A stretch of 47,697 nt of DNA from Janthinobacterium sp. UMAB-56 (GCF_900095265.1 NZ_LT607651.1:140672-188368), one strand, 5' to 3'. Counted from the first letter of the stretch, positions 24,441 to 33,568 are shown. Numbers and translations are program-made. The notes: generated by a model not told the origin, from the sequence alone.

Positions 24441-24998
24441 TCAGGCGTGGACGGCGTGCTTGCGTACCCAGTCCGTGTAGCGCTGCATCCAGCCCTGGAA
24501 GAAGCCGAGGCTGGCAGGGCCGATGCCGCCGTGCTCGTCAAACAGGCCTTCCTTGGCCTGGATAAACATTTCCGGCTGGCACAGCAGCGGCACGTCCAGG
24601 TAGGCCAGCACATTGCGCAAATGCTGCTGCGCCAGGGCCGTGCCTGTCGCTCCCACGGAGACACCCAGCACGGCGCCCGGCTTGCCACCCCATACGCTCT
24701 GGCCATACGGGCGCGAGCCGTGGTCGAGGGCGTTTTTCAGTACGCCGGGGATCGAGCGGTTGTATTCTGGGGTGAGGAAGAGCAAGGCTTGCGAAGCGGA
24801 AATGTCGGATTTGAGGCGCAGCACTTGCTCGGCTTGCGCGCCATCGTCATCCTGGTTGTACAGCGGCAAGTCACCGATGTCGATATGTTTAAAAGAAAAC
24901 TCGGGCGGCGCCAGCTTGACGATGGCGTCAGCCAGCTTGCGGTTGAAGGAATCCTTGCGCAGGCTGCCGACGATGATTGCGACTTGATATTGACTCAT
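24441..24998 (-). CDS. NADPH-dependent FMN reductase family protein
   Basis: A 185-residue flavodoxin-like oxidoreductase. The FMN phosphate loop is GSLRKDSFNRKLA (residues about 11-23), and the second family motif LTPEYNRSIPGVLKNALDH is near residues 75-93. The third is GVSVGATGTALAQQHLR. Close relatives include ChrR/YieF and similar quinone or chromate reductases. It would reduce quinones, FMN or electrophiles with NAD(P)H in the cytoplasm. Length and motif order are normal for the family. It lies between the Cache-GGDEF gene and the alr terminator and appears to be a single-gene unit. Confidence 0.9.
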   Translation of the reverse strand: MSQYQVAIIVGSLRKDSFNRKLADAIVKLAPPEFSFKHIDIGDLPLYNQDDDGAQAEQVLRLKSDISASQALLFLTPEYNRSIPGVLKNALDHGSRPYGQSVWGGKPGAVLGVSVGATGTALAQQHLRNVLAYLDVPLLCQPEMFIQAKEGLFDEHGGIGPASLGFFQGWMQRYTDWVRKHAVHA

Positions 24999-25019
24999 GA
25001 AAGTCCCCGATAACGGTTA

Positions 25020-25054
25020 AAAGAAAGCCCTGGAGTGAAGCTCACACCAGGGCT
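25020..25054 (-). terminator. intrinsic terminator of the dadA-alr transcript
   Basis: AGCCCTGG (25026-25033) and CCAGGGCT (25047-25054) form an 8-bp stem. On the minus strand it is followed by TTCTTTT. It is about 150 bases beyond the alr stop, which leaves a long 3' untranslated region with further inverted repeats. Confidence 0.75.
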
Positions 25055-25104
25055 ATCTTGCCACACAATCATCGGTTTTGCGCTGCCTGGCGTGCGAAGC
25101 CCGC

Positions 25105-25167
25105 GCGCCTGAAAAAATGCTCAGGGCTAGGCGCCTTGCCGAAGACAGTACGCATGTACGGCAAGGC
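25105..25167. repeat. inverted repeats in the 3' region after alr
   Basis: GCCTTGCCG (25133-25141) and CGGCAAGGC (25159-25167) form a perfect 9-bp dyad, with GTAC repeated inside the loop. A second, overlapping dyad is GCGCCT (25105-25110) and AGGCGC (25129-25134), which contains CCTGA/TCAGG. Directly after 25167 a short direct repeat AAGGC AAGGC AACAACGCC follows. The whole block lies between the alr stop and its terminator. It may be a dispersed intergenic repeat or a structured 3' UTR. Confidence 0.55.
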
Positions 25168-25202
25168 AAGGCAACAACGCCATGGGCGTTTTGGCAGGTG
25201 CG

Positions 25203-26324
25203 CTAACGTGCTAAGCCCCGGTACTCGCGGTAATAGCGTCCGCCCAAGTTAGTCAACACCTCATAGCCGATGGTGTTGGCCATGGCCGCCACGGCATCGA
25301 CCGGGTGTTCGGCGCAGATCAGGTCGACCAGGCTGCCCGGCGCGACGCGCTCCTGCGCAATGGCGCTCACATCCAAAGTGATGGAATCCATCGAGATGGC
25401 GCCGATCTGCGGCACTTTCACGCCATCGACGATGGCCAGGCCCTGGTTGCTCATGCTGCGCAGCCAGCCATCGGCGTAGCCGACGGAAACGGTCGCTACC
25501 TGGCGCGGCTCGCTGGCCGTGTAACGGCGGCTGTAGCCTACGTGGTCGCCGGCGGCAATCGTGCGCGTCTGCAGGACCTTGCCTTGCAGGCGCACCACGG
25601 AGCGCAGGGGATTGGGTTCGCCGCCCTGCGGCGCGATGCCATACAGGGCCGCGCCCGGGCGCACCAGGTCGAAGTGATAATCGGGCGACAGGAAGATGCC
25701 CGAGGAATTGGCCAGGCTGGCACGGTACTGCGGCAAACGGGCGCGGATGGCGGTAAAACGAGCCAGCTGCTCGCCATTCATGGGGTTGCTGCGCTCGTCG
25801 GCACACGCCAGGTGGCTCATGATATAGCGCACCTTGATGCCGTCGAGAAAGCTATCATCCGCCAACCAGGCGTCGATTTCCTGCGGCGACAAACCCATGC
25901 GCGACATGCCCGTATCGACCTGTACGATGGCGTCCAGGGTTTTCCCCAATGCCCTGGCGTGCTGGCGCCAGCCCGCCACCTGTGGCTCGCTGTTGAGTAC
26001 GGGTATCAGGCCATGGGCCGAGAATGCGCCTTCCGTGCCGACGGGCGGGCCGTGCAGCACGAAGATATCGGCGTCCGGCGCCACATGCGGGCGCAGGCTG
26101 ATGCCCTCTTCCAGATGGGCCACAAAGAAATGGCGGCAGCCCTCTTCATACAGGGCCGCACCGACCTGGGCGGCGCCGAGGCCATACGCGTCGGACTTCA
26201 CCACGGCCGAGCAGGCGGCCGGATGCGCCTTGTCGCGCAGCAAGCGGTAGTTGGCGCGCACGGCGTCGAGGTCCACCGTCAGGATGGCGCCGCTACGTTC
26301 TTTTGCAGGCATGCTGGCCCCCAT
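25203..26324 (-). CDS. alr: alanine racemase
   Basis: A 373-residue fold-type III PLP enzyme. The cofactor lysine is Lys43 in the signature AVVKSDAYGLGA. The second catalytic base region is VGYSRRYTASEP followed by VATVSVGYADGW, which holds the active-site Tyr. The QVDTGMSRMGL and SMDSITLDV blocks are also typical. It interconverts L- and D-alanine. Beside dadA it is the catabolic DadX type, feeding D-alanine to the dehydrogenase. I chose the ATG at 26324, 1 base after the dadA TGA; the ATG at 26312 (MPAKERSG) is equally possible. Divergent lrp suggests Lrp control of the pair. Confidence 0.92.
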   Translation of the reverse strand: MGASMPAKERSGAILTVDLDAVRANYRLLRDKAHPAACSAVVKSDAYGLGAAQVGAALYEEGCRHFFVAHLEEGISLRPHVAPDADIFVLHGPPVGTEGAFSAHGLIPVLNSEPQVAGWRQHARALGKTLDAIVQVDTGMSRMGLSPQEIDAWLADDSFLDGIKVRYIMSHLACADERSNPMNGEQLARFTAIRARLPQYRASLANSSGIFLSPDYHFDLVRPGAALYGIAPQGGEPNPLRSVVRLQGKVLQTRTIAAGDHVGYSRRYTASEPRQVATVSVGYADGWLRSMSNQGLAIVDGVKVPQIGAISMDSITLDVSAIAQERVAPGSLVDLICAEHPVDAVAAMANTIGYEVLTNLGGRYYREYRGLAR

Positions 26325-26325
26325 C

Positions 26326-27615
26326 TCAAGCCACCGCGTGTTGCAGTTTGCCATGGGCCTGCGCGCCGCGATAGCGGCTGACGGACAAGTCGTCGGCCAG
26401 GATAGCCGGTTTTTTCGACGACATCAGGTCGGCCAGCAATTGCGCCGAACCGCAGGACATGGTCCAGCCCAGGGTGCCATGGCCGGTATTGAGGAACAGG
26501 TTGCGCAGCGGCGTGCGGCCGACGATCGGCGTGCCGTCCGGCGTCATCGGGCGCAGGCCCGTCCAGAAGGTAGCCTCGGCCGTGTTGCCGCCGCCAGGGA
26601 ACAGGTCGTTGACGACCATTTCCAGGGTTTCGCGGCGGCGCGGGTTCAGCTTCAGGTTGTAGCCGGCGATTTCCGCCATGCCGCCCACGCGGATGCGGTC
26701 ATCGAAACGCGTCACGGCAATCTTGTAGGTTTCATCGAGGATGGTCGACACGGGTGCCTTGGCCGCGTTGACGATCGGCACGGTGATCGAATAGCCCTTC
26801 AGCGGATACACGGGAATATCCAGCAGCGGCTGCATGAAGCCGGTCGAGTAGGAACCGAGCGCCACCACATAGGAATCGGCCTTGACGATTTCCGCGCCGC
26901 ATTGCACGCCGGCGATTTCGTCGCCTTGCGTCAGCAGCGCGTCGATCGACACGCCATAACGGAACTTCACGCCCAGCGCCACGGCCATCTCGGACAGACG
27001 CGTGGTAAACAGCTGGCAATCGCCCGTTTCATCGTTGGGCAGGCGCAAGCCGCCAAACAGTTTATCCTTGACCGCTTCGAGGGCCGGTTCGGCGCGCGAC
27101 AGCTCGTTGCGCTGCAGTACTTCATACGGCACGCCCGCGTCTTTCAACACTTCGATATCTTTGGCAGCGTCGTTGTATTGCTTTTCAGTACGGAACAATT
27201 GCATCGTGCCTTGCTGGCGGCCTTCATACGTGATGCCCGCCTCGGCGCGCAGCACCTTGAAGCAGTCGCGGCTGTATTCAGCCAGGCGCACCATGCGTTC
27301 CTTGTTCACTGCATACGCTTCCGGTGTGCAATTACGCAACATCTGCCACATCCATTTGAGCTGGGCGGCGCTGCCGTCGAGCGAGATGGCCAGAGGCGCG
27401 TGGCGCTGCATCATCCACTTCACGGCTTTCAGGGGAATGCCGGGCGCGGCCCATGGCGAAGCGTAGCCAGGCGAGATCTGCCCCGCATTCGCGAAGCTGG
27501 TTTCCAGTGCCGGGCCCGGCTGGCGGTCGATGACGGTCACCTCATGTCCTGCCTTGGCCAGATAGTAAGCACTGGTGACGCCGATGACGCCGCTACCCAG
27601 AATCACGATACGCAT
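26326..27615 (-). CDS. dadA: D-amino acid dehydrogenase small subunit
   Basis: A 429-residue FAD-dependent DAO-type dehydrogenase of the usual length. The dinucleotide motif GSGVIG is at residues 7-12 ([20 protein letters not shown]). Further family blocks are [33 protein letters not shown] and [18 protein letters not shown], followed by [17 protein letters not shown]. It oxidises D-alanine and other D-amino acids to 2-oxo acids and passes electrons to the respiratory chain at the inner membrane. It is first in an operon with alr and is divergent from an Lrp-type regulator across 105 bases. The ATG at 27615 has GAGGAAA just upstream. Confidence 0.95.
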   Translation of the reverse strand: MRIVILGSGVIGVTSAYYLAKAGHEVTVIDRQPGPALETSFANAGQISPGYASPWAAPGIPLKAVKWMMQRHAPLAISLDGSAAQLKWMWQMLRNCTPEAYAVNKERMVRLAEYSRDCFKVLRAEAGITYEGRQQGTMQLFRTEKQYNDAAKDIEVLKDAGVPYEVLQRNELSRAEPALEAVKDKLFGGLRLPNDETGDCQLFTTRLSEMAVALGVKFRYGVSIDALLTQGDEIAGVQCGAEIVKADSYVVALGSYSTGFMQPLLDIPVYPLKGYSITVPIVNAAKAPVSTILDETYKIAVTRFDDRIRVGGMAEIAGYNLKLNPRRRETLEMVVNDLFPGGGNTAEATFWTGLRPMTPDGTPIVGRTPLRNLFLNTGHGTLGWTMSCGSAQLLADLMSSKKPAILADDLSVSRYRGAQAHGKLQHAVA

Positions 27616-27720
27616 AGTTTCCTCATTATATTTTTTAGGCTGATGCCAGATTAACCGCTATCATATTGGGAAAGAGCCAGTATTTGTTCACGTATAAATC
27701 GAGATATTCAGCAATAAATC

Positions 27721-28221
27721 ATGAGAATCCTTAAAGAATCGGCACGTGGCCTGGACAAGCTGGATCGCCACATCCTGCGCATCCTGCAACAGGATGGCCG
27801 CATCTCGATGAAAGACCTGGGTGAACAGGTGGGCCTGTCGATCACGCCCTGCATCGAGCGGGTCAAACGCATGGAGCGCGACGGCGTCATCACGGGCTAC
27901 CATGCCAAGGTGAACCCGGCCGCACTGGGCGCCAAGCTGCTCGTTTTCGTAGAGATTACGCTCAATCAAAAATCCGCGTCTGCCTTCGAGCAATTCCGCC
28001 GCGAAGTACTGCAAATTCCCGAGGTACAGGAATGCCATCTGGTGTCGGGCGACTTCGATTACCTGATCAAGGCGCGCATCCATGAAATGGCCGAGTACCG
28101 CAAACTGCTGGGCGACATGCTGCTGCAGCTGCCCGGTGCCGCGCAATCGAAAAGCTATGTGGTAATGGAAGAAATCAAGGAAACGCTGGCGCTCTCGACC
28201 GACGTGCTGCAAAAGCGCTGA
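27721..28221 (+). CDS. Lrp/AsnC family regulator of dadA-alr
   Basis: A 166-residue Lrp-type regulator. The N-terminal winged helix (LDKLDRHILRILQQDGRISM, then KDLGEQVGLSITPCIERVKRM) is followed by the family GVITGYHAKVNPAALG turn. The C-terminal RAM/AsnC domain has LVFVEITL, VQECHLVSGDFDYLIKARI and the final helix region. Such proteins form octamers and respond to amino acids. It lies divergent from dadA, as in other proteobacteria where Lrp or a local homologue activates dadAX with alanine. This one is short of the E. coli Lrp by few residues only. Confidence 0.9.
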   Translation: MRILKESARGLDKLDRHILRILQQDGRISMKDLGEQVGLSITPCIERVKRMERDGVITGYHAKVNPAALGAKLLVFVEITLNQKSASAFEQFRREVLQIPEVQECHLVSGDFDYLIKARIHEMAEYRKLLGDMLLQLPGAAQSKSYVVMEEIKETLALSTDVLQKR

Positions 28222-28242
28222 AGGTAGCACCAGCCAGTACCA

Positions 28243-28272
28243 GTGGCATCGAATTATGCGTCTTTGTATAAT
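28243..28272 (+). promoter_or_regulatory. sigma-70-type promoter for the BamE-like gene
   Basis: GTGGCA (28243-28248) and a perfect TATAAT (28267-28272) are 18 bases apart. The expected start near 28279 would leave a leader of about 90 bases before the ATG at 28370. Confidence 0.5.
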
Positions 28273-28369
28273 CTTGTAGCACATTCGTGGCAACACAAGC
28301 ACACTCCAGTCCTGACATCACGCCCGTCCCCTCTGAGATTGGAAGCAGTGATGCACACTGGGAGTCCAT

Positions 28370-28717
28370 ATGAACACATTGATTAAACTGGCAGCTTCCT
28401 GCCTCGCGGGCATGGCCGTGGCCATGTGCACCGCCAGTGAATACAAGGTCAACCGTGCGCCGGACAACGGTGCCATCTATCAGAACATCAAGGTCGGCAA
28501 GACCACCCGCCTCGACCTCGACGCGGCCCTGGGCAACGCCACCGTCGTCAGCTTCGACCCCGGCTATGAAGTCTGGGTCTACAAGAACCAGCTGCAAGCG
28601 CCCAAGGTGACGCGGCTGATCCCCCTGCTGGGCGAAAAAGGCACGCGCGAAGTGGCCGTCATGTTCGACCAGGCGGGTATCGTCAGGAAATTCCGGATAC
28701 ACGAGCCGCGCAAGTAA
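28370..28717 (+). CDS. small exported BamE/SmpA-like protein
   Basis: A 115-residue protein with an N-terminal signal (MNTLIKLAASCLAGMAVAMC). The Cys at its end could be a lipidation site, but the box AVAMC is not canonical. The mature part looks like the BamE/OmlA fold: an IKVGKTTRLDLDAALGNATVV helix, then EVWVYKNQ, then a final strand REVAVMFDQAGIVRKFRI. In the true BamE family this domain helps outer-membrane protein assembly; here it may be a stand-alone module of unknown job. GGGAGT is just upstream of the ATG. No functional partner is adjacent. Confidence 0.72.
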   Translation: MNTLIKLAASCLAGMAVAMCTASEYKVNRAPDNGAIYQNIKVGKTTRLDLDAALGNATVVSFDPGYEVWVYKNQLQAPKVTRLIPLLGEKGTREVAVMFDQAGIVRKFRIHEPRK

Positions 28718-28807
28718 ATCACGCAAATAAGCCGCACAAGCAAGCCATGGGGAACGCGCCAGCCGCGCCCTCTTGTTCTACACTGGCGTTTTTTCTTCCG
28801 GTGCCCC

Positions 28808-29668
28808 ATGCAACGACCTGCTAACTTCGCCCACATTTCGGCAGAACAAGACTGGCAACACACGGCAGCGTACCCACCGCTCGGCTTCACACCGTTTTCC
28901 GAAGGCGCCCTGGGCAACGGCGACACTTTCGGCCTGTACTGGCCCATCGGCCGCGAAGCGTTCGAACCGATCGTGGTCGAGACGTGGCACGACGAATGGC
29001 GTATCCAGCCGCACTTTTCCAGCCTGGCGGCGTTTCTGCAAGCCCATGCAGCCGCTGAGGACGAGTATATCGCCACGCCCTCGCTGGACGACGATCCCGC
29101 CTCGCCGCGCGCCGCCTTCCTGGCAGCCAAGGAATGGATTGCGCAGCGCAACCCGGACGCTGCCATCGCGCTGCTGGAAGCGGCGCTGGCCATCCTGCCC
29201 GAATACACTGACGCCCTGGTGCTGCTGCATGGCCAGTATGTGCGCGCGGGAAGAATCGATGCCGCCGCCAAGGTGGCCATCCAGGCCATCATTTCGCCAC
29301 CGTCATTGGGCGGCCCGCCGCTGAAAGCCTTGCAATGGCTGCGCACGCAGGCGGTGCCGGACGGGGAACCTGACCCCATCTGGCGCGCCTGCGGGCAGTT
29401 GTCATTCAGCTTTGGCGGCAGCAAGGAAAATGCCGACTATCCCGTGCTGCTGGCCGCCATCGCCAGCTATCTGGAGCAAGGCAAGCATGTTTCCGCCTCG
29501 ACCCTGATGCAGACGTATGCCGAACTGATGAGCGCTGAAACCGTCTCCTTCCAGGAGCGCTACGCCTTCGAGCCGACCGCCTTCCTGGCGCGGCAAATCG
29601 CCGTCAGCGCGAAGCTGCCGCACGGCAGCCGGGACACGTCAGGGCTATGCTTGCCCGACCTGGCCTGA
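28808..29668 (+). CDS. SMI1/KNR4-like protein with TPR-like helical region
   Basis: A 286-residue soluble protein. Residues about 20-80 look like a SUKH-type domain (GFTPFSEGALGNGDTFGLYWPIG, then PIVVETWHDEWRI). Residues about 95-150 form TPR-like helices (AIALLEAALAILPEYTDALVLLHGQYVRAG). The rest is helical with no recognised motif. SUKH domains are common in immunity proteins, but no toxin lies beside it. The ATG at 28808 is taken; GTGCCCC precedes it and there is no clear Shine-Dalgarno. The 3' end overlaps the end of the GlxA-type gene on the other strand by 24 bases. Confidence 0.65.
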   Translation: MQRPANFAHISAEQDWQHTAAYPPLGFTPFSEGALGNGDTFGLYWPIGREAFEPIVVETWHDEWRIQPHFSSLAAFLQAHAAAEDEYIATPSLDDDPASPRAAFLAAKEWIAQRNPDAAIALLEAALAILPEYTDALVLLHGQYVRAGRIDAAAKVAIQAIISPPSLGGPPLKALQWLRTQAVPDGEPDPIWRACGQLSFSFGGSKENADYPVLLAAIASYLEQGKHVSASTLMQTYAELMSAETVSFQERYAFEPTAFLARQIAVSAKLPHGSRDTSGLCLPDLA

Positions 29669-30643
29669 TTGCTGCCGGAACAGCTTGCGATACGCCGAAG
29701 GCGACGTCTGCAAGGTCGCCCGGAAATGCTGGCGCAGCGACAGGGCCGTGCCGAAGCCGGCCTCTTGCGCCACGACGTCGATCGACGCCGTGCTCTTCTC
29801 CAGCATGCCTTGCGCATGCGCAAGGCGCTGGTTCAGCAGCCACTGCTTGAAGGACGTGCCCGTGGCCTGGCGAAAATGGCGCGTGAAGTTGCGCCGGCTC
29901 ATGGCGGCCCGTTCGGCCAGCGCGTCGATGCTGTGCGCCTGGCCCAGGCTGGCCGTCACGCAGGCGAGCACCTCGGCAAAGCGCCCTTCACTGCCGGACA
30001 CGGGCAGCGGACGCTCGATGAATTGCGCCTGCCCGCCCTGGCGGTGCGGCGCCACCAGCAGCCGGCGCGCCACGCGGTTGGCCACCTCGGCACCCGCCAG
30101 CTGGCGCAGCAAATACAGGCAGCAATCGAGGCCGGCCGCCACGCCGGCCGACGTCAGCACGCCGCCATCATCCACGTACAGCACTTCCCGGTCCACCCTG
30201 ACCTTGGGATAGCGGGCCGCCAGCCCGTCCGCCATGCCCCAGTGCGTGGCAGCGCTCTTGCCATCCAACAAGCCCGCCTGCGCCAGGGGAAACGCGCCCA
30301 GGCACAGGCCCACCATGCGCGCACCGCGCCGGCTGGCCGCCTGCAGCGCCGCGATCAATGCTGGCGCGGCGGCGCGACAATCGTCGTGCCAGGCGGGCAT
30401 GATGACGATATCGGCGCCGTCCAGCCCTTCCAGTGCGAACTCGGGCGTGATGCAAAAGCCGGCCGCCGTGCGCAAGGGCGCGGGATCGGCGGCGCAGACG
30501 CGCACCTGAAAAGGCGGCAGATCGGCCTCGTCCGTCTGCGCGCCAAACACAAGGCAAGGCACGGACAAGTGAAACGGCGTCATGCCATCGAAGGCGATGA
30601 CGGCCACGCGCAAAGGGGAGGCAGATGCAGGAAGTGTAGACAT
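29645..30643 (-). CDS. GlxA family transcriptional regulator (DJ-1/PfpI plus AraC HTH)
   Basis: A 332-residue regulator. Residues about 10-180 form a DJ-1/PfpI-like domain (VAVIAFDGMTPFHLSVP, DIVIMPAWHDD, and the elbow VGLCLGAFPLAQAG with the Cys at the nucleophile place). The AraC-type C-terminus has two helix-turn-helix motifs: IDALAERAAMSRRNFTRHF and VVAQEAGFGTALSLRQHF, then SPSAYRKLFR. The class (GlxA, CdhR, ArgR-like) controls catabolic genes for amino or amide compounds. It is divergent from an isochorismatase-family hydrolase across 111 bases, which is a frequent pairing. Its end overlaps the opposite-strand neighbour by 24 bases. Confidence 0.9.
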   Translation of the reverse strand: MSTLPASASPLRVAVIAFDGMTPFHLSVPCLVFGAQTDEADLPPFQVRVCAADPAPLRTAAGFCITPEFALEGLDGADIVIMPAWHDDCRAAAPALIAALQAASRRGARMVGLCLGAFPLAQAGLLDGKSAATHWGMADGLAARYPKVRVDREVLYVDDGGVLTSAGVAAGLDCCLYLLRQLAGAEVANRVARRLLVAPHRQGGQAQFIERPLPVSGSEGRFAEVLACVTASLGQAHSIDALAERAAMSRRNFTRHFRQATGTSFKQWLLNQRLAHAQGMLEKSTASIDVVAQEAGFGTALSLRQHFRATLQTSPSAYRKLFRQQSGQVGQA

Positions 30644-30754
30644 GGCCCGATTTTATCGCACATCGGCCTTCAGGCCACTTTTTATTTGCGCCGCGCGGCC
30701 CGAGAATGGCCTTATCGAGGAGCTGTTTCCTCTTTCACCCACTCAGGAGACCCC

Positions 30755-31387
30755 ATGTCCACTACCCCACGCCGCGCCCTGCTCGTCATCGATGTGCAAA
30801 ATGAATACTTCACGGGCGACATGCCCATCGAGTATCCGTCCGTCGACATCTCGCTGCCGCATATCGTTACCGCCATGGCCGCCGCCCGCGCCGCCGGCGT
30901 GCCCGTGATCGTCGTCCAGCACGATGCGCCGGAAGCCTCTCCCATCTTTGCAAAAGGCAGCGATGGCTGGCAGCTGCATCCGCAAGTGGCCGCCTTCCCC
31001 GCCGACCACCGCATCAACAAGAGCATGGGCAGCGCCTTTGCGGGCACGGACTTGCGCGCCTGGCTGGAGGACCACGCCATCGACACCTTGACGGTGATCG
31101 GCTACATGACGCACAACTGCGACGCCGCCACCATCTACCACGCCGCGCACGAGGGCTTGCAAGTGGAATTCCTGCAAGACGCCACCGGCACCCTGCCCTA
31201 CGCCAACGCAGGCGGCACGGCCAGCGCCGAGGAAATCCACCGCGTCTTTTGCACCGTGTTTCACTCGAATTTCGCCGCCGTCGTCAGCACGCAGGCCTGG
31301 CTCGATGCCGTGCGCGAGGGCAAGCCTTTGGCAAAGGACAATATTTATCTGTCGAACCAGCGCGCGCGGCTAGCGCAGGCGAACTGA
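30755..31387 (+). CDS. isochorismatase-family cysteine hydrolase
   Basis: A 210-residue hydrolase with the full catalytic triad of the family: Asp13 (VIDVQNEYF), Lys89 (HRINKSMGSAF) and Cys122 (IGYMTHNCDAAT). The cis-peptide turn before the Cys fits the pattern. Members hydrolyse isochorismate, nicotinamide, N-carbamoylsarcosine or other amides; here the substrate cannot be told. It would act in the cytoplasm. The ATG at 30755 has AGGAGA 7 bases upstream. It is divergent from the GlxA-type regulator, which probably controls it, and is followed after 54 bases by the YdcF-like gene. Confidence 0.9.
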   Translation: MSTTPRRALLVIDVQNEYFTGDMPIEYPSVDISLPHIVTAMAAARAAGVPVIVVQHDAPEASPIFAKGSDGWQLHPQVAAFPADHRINKSMGSAFAGTDLRAWLEDHAIDTLTVIGYMTHNCDAATIYHAAHEGLQVEFLQDATGTLPYANAGGTASAEEIHRVFCTVFHSNFAAVVSTQAWLDAVREGKPLAKDNIYLSNQRARLAQAN

Positions 31388-31441
31388 CGCCGGCAGGAAT
31401 GGACGGGTATCATGCCTCCATTGCCTACTTGTTGATGATCG

Positions 31442-32002
31442 ATGCGAAAAATAATACTGCTGGGTTCAAGCACTGTTGGTGCTTTCCTGCTGGCCACTAC
31501 AGCGCTGGTGCTGGCGGGACTGCACGACAAACTGGCGCCCGCCGACGTCATCGTCGTGCCGGGCAACACCATTGCGCCGGATGGCAGGCCCGGTCCCCGC
31601 CTGCAGGCGCGCCTCGATGTAGCCCTGGTGCAATTCCAGGCGGGCCGGGCGCCGCGCATCCTCGTCAGCGGGGCGACGGGCAAGGAAGGTTTCGACGAAG
31701 CCGCGTCCATGGCCCGCTATCTGCAGTCGCGCGGCGTGCCGACCAGCGCCATCATCGAGGATAATCAAGGCTGGACCACGGACGCCACGGCCCGCAACGC
31801 GGCGCTTCTCATGCGCACACACGGCTGGAAGAGCGCCATGATCGCCACGCAGTATTTTCACGTGCCCCGCTTCCGGCTGGCGCTGGAGCGCAGCGGCATC
31901 GCCGTCAGCGGCAATGTGCATGCACCGTATTTCGAGCTGCGCGACCTGTATTCCGTGCCGCGCGAAACCGTGGGCTACGCCGTGTATTACGTGAGGCACT
32001 GA
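31442..32002 (+). CDS. YdcF/ElyC-like DUF218 protein
   Basis: A 186-residue protein with an N-terminal membrane segment (IILLGSSTVGAFLLATTALVLAG). The DUF218 domain follows: ADVIVVPGNTIAPDG, LQARLDVALVQFQAGRAPRILVSG, EAASMARYLQSRGVP, then IIEDNQGWTTDATARNAA and MIATQYFHVPRFRLALERSG. The pattern Asn...Thr-Thr-x-Glu is replaced here by GWTTDATARNA, common in subfamilies. Known members act in cell-envelope processes (SanA, ElyC), but the activity is unclear. It follows the isochorismatase-family gene and ends 19 bases before the glpK stop on the other strand. Confidence 0.85.
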   Translation: MRKIILLGSSTVGAFLLATTALVLAGLHDKLAPADVIVVPGNTIAPDGRPGPRLQARLDVALVQFQAGRAPRILVSGATGKEGFDEAASMARYLQSRGVPTSAIIEDNQGWTTDATARNAALLMRTHGWKSAMIATQYFHVPRFRLALERSGIAVSGNVHAPYFELRDLYSVPRETVGYAVYYVRH

Positions 32003-32021
32003 GCCCGGTTTATTGGCCGAC

Positions 32022-33515
32022 TTACTCGCTCCAGTCGCGCGAACGCTCCACGGCGCGCTGCCATTTGTGCAGCCGCGTCAGGCGTTCGTCGGCCGCCATG
32101 GCCGGTTCGAAACGGCGCCCCACCTGCCACTGGGCGGCGATTTCTTCCTGCGACGCCCAGAATCCCACGGCCAGGCCCGCCAGGTAGGCGGCGCCCAGGG
32201 CCGTCGTTTCCGTCACCACGGGACGCACCACGGGCACGTTCAAAATGTCGGCCTGGAACTGCATCAGCATGTCGTTGCGGGCGGCGCCGCCATCGACGCG
32301 CAATTCGGATAGCGCGATGCCGGCATCGTCCTGCATGGCGGACAGGACGTCCACGTTCTGGTAGGCCACGCCTTCCAGCGCGGCCCGGGCGATGTGCGCC
32401 TTGCCCGTGCCGCGCGTGATGCCGATCAGGGTGCCGCGCGCATACGGGTCCCAGTACGGCGCGCCGAGCCCGGCAAACGCGGGCACGAAGACCAGGCCGC
32501 CCGAATCGGGCACGCTGGTGGCCAGCGCTTCCACTTCAGACGAGTCGCGGATGATGCCGATGCCGTCGCGCATCCATTGCACGGCCGCGCCTGCGATAAA
32601 GGCGCTGCCTTCGAGCAGGTAATCGGTGTTATCCGTTCCCGGCCCCAGGCTCCAGCCCACCGTCGTCAACAGGCGGTTTTTAGAGGGCAAGGGGCGCTTG
32701 CCCACGTTCATCAGCATGAAACAGCCTGTGCCATAGGTATTCTTTGCCATGCCCGGTTGCAAACAGGCCTGGCCAAACGTGGCGGCTTGCTGGTCGCCCG
32801 CGATGCCGGCGATCGGCACGGAGACGCCCAGCAGTGCCGCATGCGTGTGTGCGGCCACGCCGCTCGATGGCACCACGTCGGGCAGCAAGGAGGCGGGGAT
32901 GTCCAGCAGCGCCAGCAAATCCGTGTCCCATTGCAGGGTATGAATATTGAACAGCATGGTACGCGACGCATTGCTCGTATCCGTCAAGTGGGCGCCGCTC
33001 ATTTTGTAGATCAGCCAGCTGTCGACCGTGCCGAAGGCCAGCTCTCCCCGCTCGGCGCGCGCGCGGGCGCCGGGCACATTGTCGAGCAGCCATTTCAGTT
33101 TGGTCGCGGAAAAATAGGCGTCCAGCACGAGACCCGTCTTGCTCTGGATTAAGTCCGCCTTGCCCTGCTCGACCAGTTGCGCGCAATAGGCCGCATTTCT
33201 GCGGTCTTGCCAGACGATGGCGTTGGCCACGGGTGCGCCCGTGGCGCGATCCCACAGCACCGTCGTTTCGCGCTGGTTGGTCACGCCGATGGCGGCCACG
33301 TCGGATGCCGCCACGCCGCTATCGCGCAGCACCTGCTGCAGCACGCCTTCCTGCGAGGCCCAGATTTCGTTCGCGTCATGTTCGACCCAGCCCGGCTGGG
33401 GGAAAATCTGGCGAAATTCGCGCTGTGCGCTGGCGTGCGGCCGGCCCGCATGGTCGAACAGAATGGCGCGCGAACTGGTGGTGCCCTGATCTAAAGCAAG
33501 TATGTATTTGGTCAT
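32022..33515 (-). CDS. glpK: glycerol kinase
   Basis: A 497-residue FGGY kinase of the usual length. The ATP-phosphate motif DQGTTSSR is at residues 9-16. The family blocks [43 protein letters not shown] and [14 protein letters not shown] are all present, and the second phosphate loop is [14 protein letters not shown]. It phosphorylates glycerol to sn-glycerol 3-phosphate in the cytoplasm, feeding GlpD. It is the last gene of the glp cluster, following glpV after 81 bases that hold a strong hairpin. Residues for glycerol binding (Arg-Glu in NQRETT, Asp in the GDQQA block) are intact. Confidence 0.96.
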   Translation of the reverse strand: MTKYILALDQGTTSSRAILFDHAGRPHASAQREFRQIFPQPGWVEHDANEIWASQEGVLQQVLRDSGVAASDVAAIGVTNQRETTVLWDRATGAPVANAIVWQDRRNAAYCAQLVEQGKADLIQSKTGLVLDAYFSATKLKWLLDNVPGARARAERGELAFGTVDSWLIYKMSGAHLTDTSNASRTMLFNIHTLQWDTDLLALLDIPASLLPDVVPSSGVAAHTHAALLGVSVPIAGIAGDQQAATFGQACLQPGMAKNTYGTGCFMLMNVGKRPLPSKNRLLTTVGWSLGPGTDNTDYLLEGSAFIAGAAVQWMRDGIGIIRDSSEVEALATSVPDSGGLVFVPAFAGLGAPYWDPYARGTLIGITRGTGKAHIARAALEGVAYQNVDVLSAMQDDAGIALSELRVDGGAARNDMLMQFQADILNVPVVRPVVTETTALGAAYLAGLAVGFWASQEEIAAQWQVGRRFEPAMAADERLTRLHKWQRAVERSRDWSE

Positions 33516-33542
33516 GGTCGCTACTACGTCAATAAAGTGAAA

Positions 33543-33568
33543 GGGGCACGGGCGTGGGCCCGTGCCCC
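33543..33568 (-). terminator. strong hairpin between glpV and glpK
   Basis: GGGGCACGGGC (33543-33553) and GCCCGTGCCCC (33558-33568) form a perfect 11-bp stem with a 4-base loop. On the minus strand it is followed by TTTCACTTT, a broken T run. It may act as a partial terminator or as an mRNA stabiliser separating high glpV from lower glpK expression. Confidence 0.55.

Noticed and set aside
27616..27660. TATAAT at the dadA start as a -10 box
   Set aside because: It overlaps the ribosome binding site of dadA, so a transcript from it would start at or after the ATG; a promoter further upstream is more likely.
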